A stretch of DNA of 64,000 nucleotides from Fulvimarina sp040239565 (GTDB lineage Bacteria; Pseudomonadota; Alphaproteobacteria; Rhizobiales; Rhizobiaceae). Numbering within the stretch: position 1 is the stretch's first letter; each line of letters begins with the position of its first letter. Under the pieces are notes generated by a model. The model was not told the origin of the DNA. It did not search any database and saw only the letters and a list, made by a program, of their open reading frames with translations. A program made the position numbers and the translations under genes. Where the stretch lies: NCBI RefSeq assembly GCF_040239565.1, contig NZ_JBEHWS010000005.1:62001-126000 (forward strand), read 5' to 3'. This document shows, piece by piece, positions 53,869 through 62,860 of this stretch.

Positions 53869-55128
53869 TCAGCTCGCCTTGATCGGATCGCGGCGGAGAT
53901 AGACAAATTCCTGGCCGCCGCCCTGATTGAGAAGCGGGGCGAGGTTCAAAGGCTCGTAGATCGTGCTCGAACGCCGGTTGGAACTGTCGTCGTAAATGAT
54001 CCCAACTTCTCGGCTCCAGCGCTTGATCAACGAGGGGTGGATCGATTCCCGGATGGTTCTGAGAGCAGTGCCTGTCTTATCGTCTTCGGGATAGACGACA
54101 TCGGCCAGGAAAGGCGGATTGAAATGCTGCTCGCAGATGCGTCGGAGCGAGGGCGTCCAGCGGTCGGTATAGGAATAGGTGAAGCGCGATTCGTGCTGCG
54201 GCGACAGATGATCAAGCGTCGCCGGTGCCGGCAGAAGTCCCGCGATCTCATCGCTATCCAGATCGAGCCCACAATCCATCGCGCGGTCCGCCATCCACAG
54301 AAGCGGGATATCGGACAGGCTCCGCTGTTCGTAGCCACCGCCGACGTCGGAGTGAACGCCCGGGAACCAGACCTGATCGATCTGGCAGCCCTCGGGTTCT
54401 TCCGGCCCATCGGCCGGCCAGCTCGGATCACGCGTCCAGAGCGTCGGGACGAATTCGTCGCGGCACTCGTCGACGGCCAGCGCGTGGAAGGCATTCTTCA
54501 CGATCGTCGAGGGATGGGTGTCGTGAAAGGTATGGTTCTGATCGATCTGGATGCCGAGAACGGTGGCGGGTATGCCGAGCTGTCCCACCGTATCCCACAC
54601 GCCAAGAAACTGGATAGCCGGCCGATGGTGGCAATCCGCGCCGGACTTCTCGCAAAACGTCTCTGAGTCGCTGCGTTCCTTGTCCTCGGCGTAATAGCGC
54701 CAGGCCTCATTGAGCTTGTTCAGATATTGGCGCTTGAGGAGGCCGGAATATGAGATCAGGCCCACCAGACTGCGCGCCGCGAACGCGCCGCGGGAAAAGC
54801 CGAAAATATAGATTTCGTCCGCGGGAATCCTTTCGCCATCGACCTCACGCTCGGGCTGATAGTTCTGCGCGATGAACTGGTAGGCCGCCCGGATATTGTC
54901 TTCGACGCCGATTCCAAAGGCGCCTCCCAGCAGGCGTTGCGCCTTGGTGCCCGTCGTACCGACGCCACGCTGGTAAAGGACGATCTGCTGACGGTCTCCG
55001 CTGAGACCTTTCACAGCGCGGGCGATCCGCTCGACATTCGTCGCCTCCGCCCCGCTGTCGTCCGCGTTGTTCCATGTACCATCGAAACAAACGACAAGAC
55101 GCTTCTGCAAACCCTTATGTGTGTGCAT
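53869..55128 (-). CDS. DUF2235 (Tle1-like) alpha/beta hydrolase
   Basis: A 419-residue hydrolase of the DUF2235 family, which includes the type VI secretion phospholipase effector Tle1. It starts RLVVCFDGTWNNADD, the family signature. The nucleophile S112 sits in GFSRGAFAARS (G-x-S-x-G at 110-114), a candidate catalytic Asp in FLGVWDTVGQLG, and a candidate His in WFPGVHSDVGGGY. The C-terminal part (about 290-419) is a helical region without membrane helices. No VgrG, PAAR, immunity or T6SS gene is near, so an effector role is open and it may be a housekeeping lipase/esterase. ATG 55128 is used since the domain begins directly after it; the AT-rich upstream 57 bases are unlike coding sequence. 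Confidence 0.85.
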   Translation of the reverse strand: MHTHKGLQKRLVVCFDGTWNNADDSGAEATNVERIARAVKGLSGDRQQIVLYQRGVGTTGTKAQRLLGGAFGIGVEDNIRAAYQFIAQNYQPEREVDGERIPADEIYIFGFSRGAFAARSLVGLISYSGLLKRQYLNKLNEAWRYYAEDKERSDSETFCEKSGADCHHRPAIQFLGVWDTVGQLGIPATVLGIQIDQNHTFHDTHPSTIVKNAFHALAVDECRDEFVPTLWTRDPSWPADGPEEPEGCQIDQVWFPGVHSDVGGGYEQRSLSDIPLLWMADRAMDCGLDLDSDEIAGLLPAPATLDHLSPQHESRFTYSYTDRWTPSLRRICEQHFNPPFLADVVYPEDDKTGTALRTIRESIHPSLIKRWSREVGIIYDDSSNRRSSTIYEPLNLAPLLNQGGGQEFVYLRRDPIKAS

Positions 55129-55276
55129 AATATAACCCGATATCGAAAAGCTGAATGTGAAGTGACGCCGACCGCGCAGCGTCACGAAGGCTATAAGAAG
55201 ACAGACATGAAGTTAAATTTTCGAATACGTCATCTATCGAACAAAAGCCGCCGGCAACGCAGATAGGGCGCCCCTA

Positions 55277-57529
55277 TCATCCGGCGAACTTGTTCGTCTT
55301 TGGAAATCCTTTTGGGACAAGCCGGCCAGCTTGGGCGCGGTCGCCCTTCCACTCCATCAGCTCTTGGTCGCTGCGCAGGAAGGCTCGGCCTGCGCTGTCG
55401 CTCCAGGTCAGTCCCTCAGCCAGCTTGAAGATCTTGGCGTCGGAGACGCCGCCATCTTTGTAGCGCTGTAGACGAACGCCCTTTCCACGGGCCATCTGAG
55501 GCACCTGGGAGAGTGGGAAGACGAGCAGTTTACGGTTCTCGCCGACGATCGCGACCATGTCACCCTCGCCAACCTCGCGTGCGAGCTCGACGGCCGATCC
55601 CTTGCCGACATTCATCAGCTGCTTGCCCTTGCGGGTGCCGGAAATCATGTCGCCTTCGGTCGCAACGAAACCGGTTCCCTCGCTGGAGACCATCAACCGC
55701 TTGCGGTCCGGCTCGGCAGTGAAGGCAGCGGCGATATCGTCCTTGTCGTCGAGATCGAAAGCGAGGCGGATCGGATCGCCCTGCCCTCGCCCGCCGGGCA
55801 GCTTGTCGGCCTGCATGGTGAAGACACGGCCATGCTTGGAGACGAAGAGGAGCTTGTCCGTCGTCATCGCATGGAAGGCGATGTTCAACCCATCGCCCTC
55901 GCGGAATGTGAGATTGGAAAAGTCCGCGAGATGGCCCTTCATCCCGCGCAGGAAGCCCTTGTTCGACAGGACGATCGTCACAGGCTCCTTCTCTATAAGG
56001 GCGGTGGTGATATCGCCGATATCGTGATCCGGAGCGTCGGCAAACCGAGTTCGCCGCTTGCCGAGCTTGGTCTTCTTGGAGAAGGTCTCGCGCACCGCGC
56101 GCACCTCGTCTGCGACAGCGGACCACTGCTTTTCGGTCGAACCGAGCAGCGCTTCCTTCTCGGCCTTTTCCTCGGTCAGCTGATCGAATTCACGCCGCAG
56201 CTCGAATTCTTCGAGCTTGCGCAGTGAGCGCAGGCGCATGTTGAGGACGGCTTCTGCCTGCACTTCGCTCAAGGTGAAGAAGCGCATCAGCTCCTGTTTC
56301 GGCTCGTCCTCCTCGCGAATGATGCGGATCACATCGTCGATGTTGAGGAAGACGATGAGATAGCCGGAGAGGATCTCCAAGCGCCGCTCGATCTGGGCCA
56401 ACCGATGGCGGGCGCGCCGCTCCAGAACCTCGCGCTGATGGGCGAGCCACTCCGAGAGCACCTCTTTCAGCGAAAGCACCTTCGGTACTTTGCCGCCGGA
56501 AAGGACGTTCATGTTGAGCGGAATGCGCGATTCGAGATCGGTCAGCCGGAACAGCGACTCCATCAGGATCTCGGGATCGACGGTCTTCGACTTCGGCTCG
56601 AGAACGATGCGAATGTCTTCGGCGGACTCGTCGCGGATGTCGGCCAGAAGCGGCAACTTCCGGGCCTGCAGCAGTTCGGCGATCTTCTCGATCAGCCGTG
56701 ACTTCTGCACCTGATAGGGAATTTCGTGGACCACGACGGACCATTGACCGCGCGTTGTGTCCTCGCGCTCCCAGCGCGCCCGAACGCGGAACGAGCCGCG
56801 GCCTGTCTCGTAGGCCTGGCGGATGGTCGCGCGGTTGTCGACGATGACACCGCCCGTCGGGAAATCCGGCCCCTCGATCGAGCGCAGGAGCTGATCGACG
56901 GTCGTTTCCGGATTTTCGATGATCTTCAGCGCCGCGTCGCAGAGCTCGGCGGCGTTGTGCGGCGGAATGTTCGTCGCCATGCCGACGGCGATGCCGGACG
57001 AGCCATTGGCGAGAAGGTTCGGGAAGGCGCCCGGCAGGACGACAGGCTCTTCGTCCTCCTCGTTATAGGTCGGGCGAAAATCGACCGCGTTCTCGTCTAT
57101 GCCGCGCAGAAGGAGCGTCGCGACCTCGGTCATCCGGGCTTCGGTGTAGCGCATGGCAGCGGCGCTATCGCCGTCCACATTGCCGAAATTGCCCTGCCCG
57201 TCGACCAGCGGATAGCGGACCGAGAAATCCTGAGCGAGACGCACGAGCGCGTCATAGATCGCCGCATCGCCATGGGGGTGGAAGCGGCCCATCACGTCGC
57301 CGACGATGCGCGCGCACTTTTTATAGGCCTGCCCGGGATCAAGCCGCAGGACGCGCATGGCATGGACGATGCGCCGATGAACCGGCTTCAGCCCATCGCG
57401 GACGTCCGGCAGCGCCCGGCCCATAATGGTCGACAGGGCATAGGCGAGATAACGCTCTTCGAGCGCCTCGCGGAGATCGACTGGCTGAATCTCGCCGCCG
57501 CCTGAGGGTGGATCGACTGGCTTTCCCAT
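55277..57529 (-). CDS. parC: DNA topoisomerase IV subunit A
   Basis: A 750-residue type IIA topoisomerase subunit that, with ParE, decatenates daughter chromosomes. The catalytic tyrosine is Y128 in AAMRYTEARMT. The breakage-reunion domain begins LEERYLAYALSTIMGRALPDVRDGLKPVHRRI, and the quinolone pocket is HPHGDAAIYDA (residues 84-94), with Ala where E. coli ParC has Ser80 and Asp where it has Glu84. The C-terminal beta-pinwheel (about 500-750) contains repeats such as GTGFVATEGDM and is shorter than in GyrA and lacks the GyrA box, favouring ParC over GyrA. It diverges from an exported-protein gene. Confidence 0.94.
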   Translation of the reverse strand: MGKPVDPPSGGGEIQPVDLREALEERYLAYALSTIMGRALPDVRDGLKPVHRRIVHAMRVLRLDPGQAYKKCARIVGDVMGRFHPHGDAAIYDALVRLAQDFSVRYPLVDGQGNFGNVDGDSAAAMRYTEARMTEVATLLLRGIDENAVDFRPTYNEEDEEPVVLPGAFPNLLANGSSGIAVGMATNIPPHNAAELCDAALKIIENPETTVDQLLRSIEGPDFPTGGVIVDNRATIRQAYETGRGSFRVRARWEREDTTRGQWSVVVHEIPYQVQKSRLIEKIAELLQARKLPLLADIRDESAEDIRIVLEPKSKTVDPEILMESLFRLTDLESRIPLNMNVLSGGKVPKVLSLKEVLSEWLAHQREVLERRARHRLAQIERRLEILSGYLIVFLNIDDVIRIIREEDEPKQELMRFFTLSEVQAEAVLNMRLRSLRKLEEFELRREFDQLTEEKAEKEALLGSTEKQWSAVADEVRAVRETFSKKTKLGKRRTRFADAPDHDIGDITTALIEKEPVTIVLSNKGFLRGMKGHLADFSNLTFREGDGLNIAFHAMTTDKLLFVSKHGRVFTMQADKLPGGRGQGDPIRLAFDLDDKDDIAAAFTAEPDRKRLMVSSEGTGFVATEGDMISGTRKGKQLMNVGKGSAVELAREVGEGDMVAIVGENRKLLVFPLSQVPQMARGKGVRLQRYKDGGVSDAKIFKLAEGLTWSDSAGRAFLRSDQELMEWKGDRAQAGRLVPKGFPKTNKFAG

Positions 57530-57748
57530 AACTTTTGTTGTGAACGATCAGCCCCCGCCGAACAAGGGCGGCAAGGCATCACAGTCTGCCTAACAAGGGC
57601 GGTTTGAAAGTTTTCCCCATTCGTATCGGACTGGAAATGATTCCGCGTCGTCACCACCCTTTCGATTTCCATCAACCGCTCTAACATGGGCGGAGGGGTT
57701 TACAGCGGTTCATCGCGAAGCAACCGCTACAGGAAAAGGTATTGATCG

Positions 57749-58975
57749 ATGCGTAGGATTTCCGCAGGACTCTCGGCCGCGGGGCTCGCCACATTGCTCG
57801 GAACCGGCACGGCACTTGCAGCCGATGCCGACGCTTTCGCCGAACGGCTCAAAGAGGCAATGTCCACCCAGGGCATCCCCATGTCCTACACCAGTGCCGC
57901 GTCGGAAGGCGATAACGTCGTTCTCAGCGGCGTGGTCTTCGGTACGGGCGAGGACGAAACCGATGTCGGCGACCTGACCTTCGAGAATGTCAGCGGATCG
58001 ACAGAAGAAGGCTGGACCGCAGAGCGCCTTCCGATCGAGGACATCGAAGGGACGGACGAGAACGACACGACCGGCAAGACCGCGAATTACGCCGTCCGCG
58101 AGATGAGCATCGAGAACATCCAGATTGCCGGTACCTCTGCCTCTGCGGACCAGCCGGCGATTCTTCAGGCCTCTCCGCTCTTCTTCGACCGTGCGACCCT
58201 CGGATCGGTGAATGTAACGGTCGAAGGCGACGATGCCTTCACGCTCGAAGACGCCGTGCTGACGAACGCGATCGAGGACGATGGCGGATATTCGGGCGGT
58301 TTCGAGATCGCGAACTTCACCGCCTACGTCCCCGAAGAGTCGGAGGACGGCTCCGCCGAAACCGTGCGCTCGCTCGGTTACGAGGAGCTTTCGGGCTCGG
58401 CGAACGGCGAAATGTCCTGGAACCTGACCAGCGGCCGTCTGGCGATGGACGATCTCACCTTCGACGTCGAGGATGCTGGCAGCTTCAACATGTCCTTCGG
58501 CATCGGCGGTTATACCCAGGAGCTGGTTCAGTCTCTCCAGGAGATGAGCAAGCAGATGGAGCAGAATCCCGAAAGCGGCCAGAACGCCGGAATGGCGATG
58601 ATGGGCGTTCTAGCCCAGCTGCAGATCCAGGGCATCTCGCTCTCCTTCGAGGACGATTCGCTGACCGAACGCCTTCTCGAATACTATGCCAAGCAGATGA
58701 ATTCGACGCCACAGGACGTGATCGATCTCTCCGTACAGGTCGTTCAGGGCAATATCGCCCAGATCGGCGATGCAAATTTCCAGACCCAGGTTACGGACGC
58801 GATCCGCTCCTTCCTGGAAGACCCGGATTCCATCCGCGTTGCCAGCGAGCCGGCCCAGCCGATACCGGTGATGCAGCTCGTAGGCGCTGCGATGGGTGCA
58901 CCGCAGTCCATCCCGAACGTTCTGAAGCTTCAGGTGCAGGCGAACGAAAGTGGGAGTTCCGAAAGCTCGCAGTAA
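57749..58975 (+). CDS. Exported protein of unknown function
   Basis: A 408-residue acidic exported protein. The Sec signal peptide spans 1-24 (cut after A-L-A). The mature part is rich in Asp, Glu and Ser and contains alternating beta segments (ASEGDNVVLSGVVFG, VGDLTFENV, MSWNLTSGRLAMDDLTFDVEDAGSFNMSFGIGG), followed by a helical segment (about 252-280), and ends with a hydrophilic tail. The repeated L-x-F-x-V pattern resembles long-chain beta-rich periplasmic or autotransport-like proteins such as the YdgA/DUF945 group, but I cannot assign a family. It has no cysteines. A terminator follows directly, so it is monocistronic. Confidence 0.75.
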   Translation: MRRISAGLSAAGLATLLGTGTALAADADAFAERLKEAMSTQGIPMSYTSAASEGDNVVLSGVVFGTGEDETDVGDLTFENVSGSTEEGWTAERLPIEDIEGTDENDTTGKTANYAVREMSIENIQIAGTSASADQPAILQASPLFFDRATLGSVNVTVEGDDAFTLEDAVLTNAIEDDGGYSGGFEIANFTAYVPEESEDGSAETVRSLGYEELSGSANGEMSWNLTSGRLAMDDLTFDVEDAGSFNMSFGIGGYTQELVQSLQEMSKQMEQNPESGQNAGMAMMGVLAQLQIQGISLSFEDDSLTERLLEYYAKQMNSTPQDVIDLSVQVVQGNIAQIGDANFQTQVTDAIRSFLEDPDSIRVASEPAQPIPVMQLVGAAMGAPQSIPNVLKLQVQANESGSSESSQ

Positions 58976-58985
58976 TCGAGACAAC

Positions 58986-59018
58986 CAAGCCGGTCCGTCA
59001 GGGCCGGCTTTTTTCTTT
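58986..59018 (+). terminator. Rho-independent terminator
   Basis: AAGCCGGTCC and GGGCCGGCTT form a stem with one G-U pair and a short loop, followed by TTTTTC, 10 bp after the exported-protein stop codon. Confidence 0.9.
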
Positions 59019-59048
59019 CCCGCATCGGGTCCAGGGAGCCGATCGCCC

Positions 59049-59594
59049 ATGACAGACGAAGCGCCGCTCATCCTGACCCTGCGCTTCGACGATGAAAGCT
59101 TCGATCGCTTTCAGAAGCTCAGGCAGGAGCACTTTCCGCCGTCCAGAAATCTCATTCCGGCGCATCTGACGCTGTTTCACCATCTGCCGGGCGACGAGCT
59201 GGAAATGGTGGCCGGACATCTCGACAAGACCATCAAGGAATGGCGGCCGATCAAGTGCCGTGTCTCCGGCTTGCGCTTTCTCGGAAAAGGCGTCGCCTAC
59301 GAGGTCAACAGTCCGCAAGTGGAGCGGCTGCGCGCTGATCTCGCGGGGCATTTCTACGATCATCTGACAGCGCAGGATCGGCAGCGGATCAAGCCGCACA
59401 TCACCATCCAGAACAAGGCCGAAGCCTCTGTCGCCCGCAAGCTCTATGACGAGCTCGACAGCGCGTTCGAGCCGTTCAACTTCGATGCAACAGGGCTTCT
59501 TCTCTGGTTCTACCGGGGTGGCCCCTGGGAGTCAGCCGGCGAATTCCTGTTCTGCCACGAAGGCCCGGAAATCGACAGCGAGATCGAAGCATGA
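59049..59594 (+). CDS. 2'-5' RNA ligase-like (2H phosphoesterase) protein
   Basis: A 181-residue cytosolic protein of the 2H phosphoesterase superfamily. The two H-x-T/S motifs are H39-L-T41 (in HLTLFHH) and H117-I-T119 (in KPHITIQN), which form the active site. Members ligate or open 2',5' or cyclic phosphodiester bonds in RNA or nucleotides. Size matches the LigT/ThpR group, but the precise substrate is unknown. ATG 59049 is used, since the frame upstream runs through the terminator of the preceding gene. Confidence 0.85.
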   Translation: MTDEAPLILTLRFDDESFDRFQKLRQEHFPPSRNLIPAHLTLFHHLPGDELEMVAGHLDKTIKEWRPIKCRVSGLRFLGKGVAYEVNSPQVERLRADLAGHFYDHLTAQDRQRIKPHITIQNKAEASVARKLYDELDSAFEPFNFDATGLLLWFYRGGPWESAGEFLFCHEGPEIDSEIEA

Positions 59595-59639
59595 GAGAGG
59601 GAACGAGACCGGCTTGAAGGTGCCGGTCTCGCGAGACGC

Positions 59640-61427
59640 TTATTCCTTCGCCTTCGGCGCCATGCGAAGACCAAGCTCTCTCAACTGAGCCGGGCTCGCT
59701 TCAGCCGGAGCACCCATTAACAGGTCGAAGGCCTGCTGGTTCATCGGGAAGAGAGCGATCTCGCGCAGGTTCCGCGCACCGCAGAGCAGCATGACGATGC
59801 GGTCGATGCCGGCCGCCATGCCACCATGGGGCGGTGCGCCATACTGGAAGGCCCGATAAAGCCCGCCGAACCGTTCCTCGACCGTCGCCTGATCATAGCC
59901 GGCCAGCTCGAAGGCCTTGACCATCGTCTCAGGCACCGAGTTACGGATACCGCCCGAAGCGATCTCGAAGCCGTTGCAGACGATGTCGTACTGGAACGCC
60001 TTGATCGACAGCGGCTCCTCGTTTTGGAGCGCATCCATGCCGCCCTGGGGCATGGAGAACGGATTGTGCGCGAAGTCGATCTTCTTCTCGTCTTCGTCGT
60101 ATTCGTAGAAGGGGAAGTCGATGATCCAGGCGAGCTCGTAGCGGTCGCGGTCGACGAGGTTCAGCTCTTCGCCGACGCGCGTACGCGCCGAGCCGGCGAA
60201 TGCCATGAACTTCTCTGGCCGGCCGGCGACGAAGAAGCACGCATCGCCCGCTTCGAGGCCGAGCCCTGTCCGAACCGCCTCGGTGCGTTCCGGACCGATG
60301 TTCTTGGCGAGCGGACCAGCGCCCGAAATCTCGCCGCCCTCTTCACGCCAGAAGATATAGCCGAGCCCCGGCTGCCCTTCGCCCTGCGCCCAGGAGTTCA
60401 TCCGGTCGCAGAAGGCGCGCGAGCCGCCGGTCTTCGCCGGGATCGCCCAGACCTCGACCTTCTCGTCGTTCGCGATCATGTTCGCGAAGACCTTGAAGCC
60501 GGAACCGGCGAAATGCTCGGTCACCGCGCTCATCTCGATCGGGTTGCGAAGGTCCGGCTTGTCGGAGCCATATTTCCGCATGGACTCGGCATAGGGAATG
60601 CGCCGGAAGGTCTCCGATACGGGCTTGCCGTCGGCGAACGTCTTGAAGACGTCACGGATCACCGGCTCCATGGTCTGGAAGATGTCTTCCTGCTCGACGA
60701 AGCTCATCTCGACGTCGAGCTGATAGAATTCGCCATAGAAGCGGTCGGCGCGCGGGTCCTCATCACGGAAGCAGGGCGCGATCTGGAAATACCGGTCGAA
60801 GCCGGAGATCATCAGAAGCTGCTTGTACTGCTGCGGAGCCTGCGGCAGCGCATAGAACATGCCGTTATGAAGACGCGAGGGCACCAGGAAGTCGCGCGCG
60901 CCCTCCGGCGAGGAGGCCGTGAGGATCGGCGTCTGAAACTCGGTGAAGGCTGCGTCCTGCATCAGGGAGCGGATCTTCGCGATGATCTGCGTACGCCGCA
61001 TGATGTTCTTGTGCAGCGTCTCGCGGCGCAGATCGAGGAAGCGGTATTTGAGGCGGATGTCCTCCGGGTAGTCCGGCTCGCCGAACACAGGCAGCGGCAG
61101 TTCCTTGGCCTGCGACAGCACCTCGATTTCGCGGGCGAAGACCTCGATTTCGCCGGTCGGCAGTTTCGCGTTCACGGTCTCGGCCGAACGCGCCTTCACC
61201 TCGCCGTCGATGCGCACGACCCATTCGCCGCGAACCGTCTCGGCCGTGCTGAAGGCTGGCGAGTCCGGATCGACCACCACCTGCGTCAGGCCATAATGGT
61301 CGCGCAGATCGATGAACAGCAGCCCGCCATGGTCGCGGATGCGGTGAGCCCAACCGGACAGACGGACGGTGTCGCCGACATTGGCGCTGCGCAGGTCGGC
61401 GCAGGAGTGGCTGCGATAGCGGTGCAT
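59640..61427 (-). CDS. aspS: Aspartyl-tRNA synthetase
   Basis: A 595-residue class IIb synthetase of bacterial type. The N-terminal OB anticodon domain (about 1-110: RSHSCADLRSANVGDTVRLSGWAHRIRDHGGLLFIDLRDHYG) is followed by the catalytic domain with motif 1, motif 2 (APQQYKQLLMISGFDRYFQIAPCFRDEDPRADR) and motif 3 (GMAAGIDRIVMLL), and a bacterial GAD insertion domain (about 300-420). Many alphaproteobacterial AspRS are non-discriminating and also charge tRNA-Asn; whether this one does cannot be judged by eye. It diverges from rnd. Confidence 0.96.
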   Translation of the reverse strand: MHRYRSHSCADLRSANVGDTVRLSGWAHRIRDHGGLLFIDLRDHYGLTQVVVDPDSPAFSTAETVRGEWVVRIDGEVKARSAETVNAKLPTGEIEVFAREIEVLSQAKELPLPVFGEPDYPEDIRLKYRFLDLRRETLHKNIMRRTQIIAKIRSLMQDAAFTEFQTPILTASSPEGARDFLVPSRLHNGMFYALPQAPQQYKQLLMISGFDRYFQIAPCFRDEDPRADRFYGEFYQLDVEMSFVEQEDIFQTMEPVIRDVFKTFADGKPVSETFRRIPYAESMRKYGSDKPDLRNPIEMSAVTEHFAGSGFKVFANMIANDEKVEVWAIPAKTGGSRAFCDRMNSWAQGEGQPGLGYIFWREEGGEISGAGPLAKNIGPERTEAVRTGLGLEAGDACFFVAGRPEKFMAFAGSARTRVGEELNLVDRDRYELAWIIDFPFYEYDEDEKKIDFAHNPFSMPQGGMDALQNEEPLSIKAFQYDIVCNGFEIASGGIRNSVPETMVKAFELAGYDQATVEERFGGLYRAFQYGAPPHGGMAAGIDRIVMLLCGARNLREIALFPMNQQAFDLLMGAPAEASPAQLRELGLRMAPKAKE

Positions 61428-61629
61428 GGAGGATTCGCTCTCTCAGATGTCTTGTGATCCGCGCTGACGGGCCGTGCCCCGGCGCTCGGTGACGGCGCGG
61501 AACGGGCGGCGGATCGGATTGGAAAATCGCGCCGGACAAGCGCATTTGTCGTCGACGATGTCAAGTTTTCCATGGCAAAGGCGAAGGATGCGCTTTTGTA
61601 TCGGCGCGCGCCGTTCTAAGACCGGACAC

Positions 61630-62781
61630 ATGGAACCGATCAAGACGACCGAAGCCCTGACGCAAGCCTGCGACGCCCTTTCGCGATCGCAGTTTGTCAC
61701 CGTGGATACCGAATTCATTCGCGAGACCACCTTCTGGCCCGAACTCTGCCTCATCCAGATGGCCTCGGACGATACAGAGGTGCTGGTCGATCCGTTGGCC
61801 AAGGGTTTGTCGCTCGATCCGTTCTTCAAGCTGATGGCCGACGAGAATGTCGTGAAGGTGTTTCACGCCGCGCGGCAGGACCTCGAGATTGTCTACAAGC
61901 TCGGCAACGTGATCCCGAAGCCGCTGTTCGACACGCAGATCGCCGCGATGGTCTGCGGCTTCGGCGAGTCGATCGCCTACGATCAACTGGTTGCCCGCCT
62001 CACCGAGGGGCGGATCGACAAGACCTCCCGTTTCACCGACTGGCGCAATCGCCCGCTCTCGGACAAGCAGCTGACTTACGCACTGGCGGACGTGACTCAT
62101 CTGCGTGACGTCTACAAGGCGCTGAAGAAGCAGTTGGAAAAATCTGGCCGTCATTCCTGGCTGGACGAGGAGATGGCGATTCTCGCCGATCCGCAGACAT
62201 ACGACCTCCACCCGGACGATGCCTGGCGGCGCATGAAGATGCGGGTGAAGAAGCCGATCGAACTCCAGATCCTGAAAGAAGTCGCGGCCTGGCGCGAGCG
62301 TGAGGCGCGTTCCAACGACAAGCCGCGCGGCCGCATTCTGAAGGATGACGCAATCTACGAGATCGCGCAGCAGAAGCCGGCGAGCGAGGCCGATCTCGGC
62401 CGCCTGCGCGCGCTTCCGAAAGGATTCGAGCGATCGAGCGCCGCGCGCGGCATTCTCGAAGCGATCGAACGGGCCAAGGCCGTTCCGAAGGACGATCTTC
62501 CGACGGTTCCGAGACCGGCCGCCCTCCCCGAAGGCACCCAGGCGGCCGTCGAATTTTTGCGGGTTCTTTTGAAGATCGTCGTCGAGGAAGAAGGTGTCGC
62601 GGCCAAGCTGATCGCCAATTCGGACGATCTGGAAAAGATTGCAGTCCACGGCGAGGACGCCGATATCGCCGCGCTCACCGGTTGGCGTCGGGAAATATTC
62701 GGCGTACGCGCGCTGAATCTCCTCGAAGGTGAAAGCGCGCTGGTCTATCGGAACCGGAAGGTCGAGATCGTTTCCCTATAG
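61630..62781 (+). CDS. rnd: Ribonuclease D
   Basis: A 383-residue 3'-5' exoribonuclease that trims tRNA 3' ends. The DEDDy nuclease motifs are D26/E28 in TVDTEFIRE, D78-type in FHAARQDLEIV, and the third in DKQLTYALADVTHLRDVY with the family Tyr. Two HRDC domains (about 210-290 and 295-375) follow, as in E. coli RNase D. ATG 61630 places the first DEDD motif at the normal distance; the open frame to 61474 overlaps the divergent aspS promoter. Confidence 0.95.
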   Translation: MEPIKTTEALTQACDALSRSQFVTVDTEFIRETTFWPELCLIQMASDDTEVLVDPLAKGLSLDPFFKLMADENVVKVFHAARQDLEIVYKLGNVIPKPLFDTQIAAMVCGFGESIAYDQLVARLTEGRIDKTSRFTDWRNRPLSDKQLTYALADVTHLRDVYKALKKQLEKSGRHSWLDEEMAILADPQTYDLHPDDAWRRMKMRVKKPIELQILKEVAAWREREARSNDKPRGRILKDDAIYEIAQQKPASEADLGRLRALPKGFERSSAARGILEAIERAKAVPKDDLPTVPRPAALPEGTQAAVEFLRVLLKIVVEEEGVAAKLIANSDDLEKIAVHGEDADIAALTGWRREIFGVRALNLLEGESALVYRNRKVEIVSL

Positions 62782-62860
62782 GAAGCTCGCATCAGGCTTC
62801 CACAGGCGCGATTAATAAGGTAGCGTTATCTTGGGGCTTACTCGCTGAGGGTAATGCATC

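Noticed and set aside
55129..55276. AT-rich stretch upstream of the DUF2235 gene as a mobile-element scar
   Set aside because: No inverted repeats, target-site duplication or transposase fragment was found; a promoter region explains it as well.
59826..61457. 543-codon plus-strand frame antisense to aspS
   Set aside because: Shadow of the conserved aspS gene; no recognisable domain and no ribosome site.
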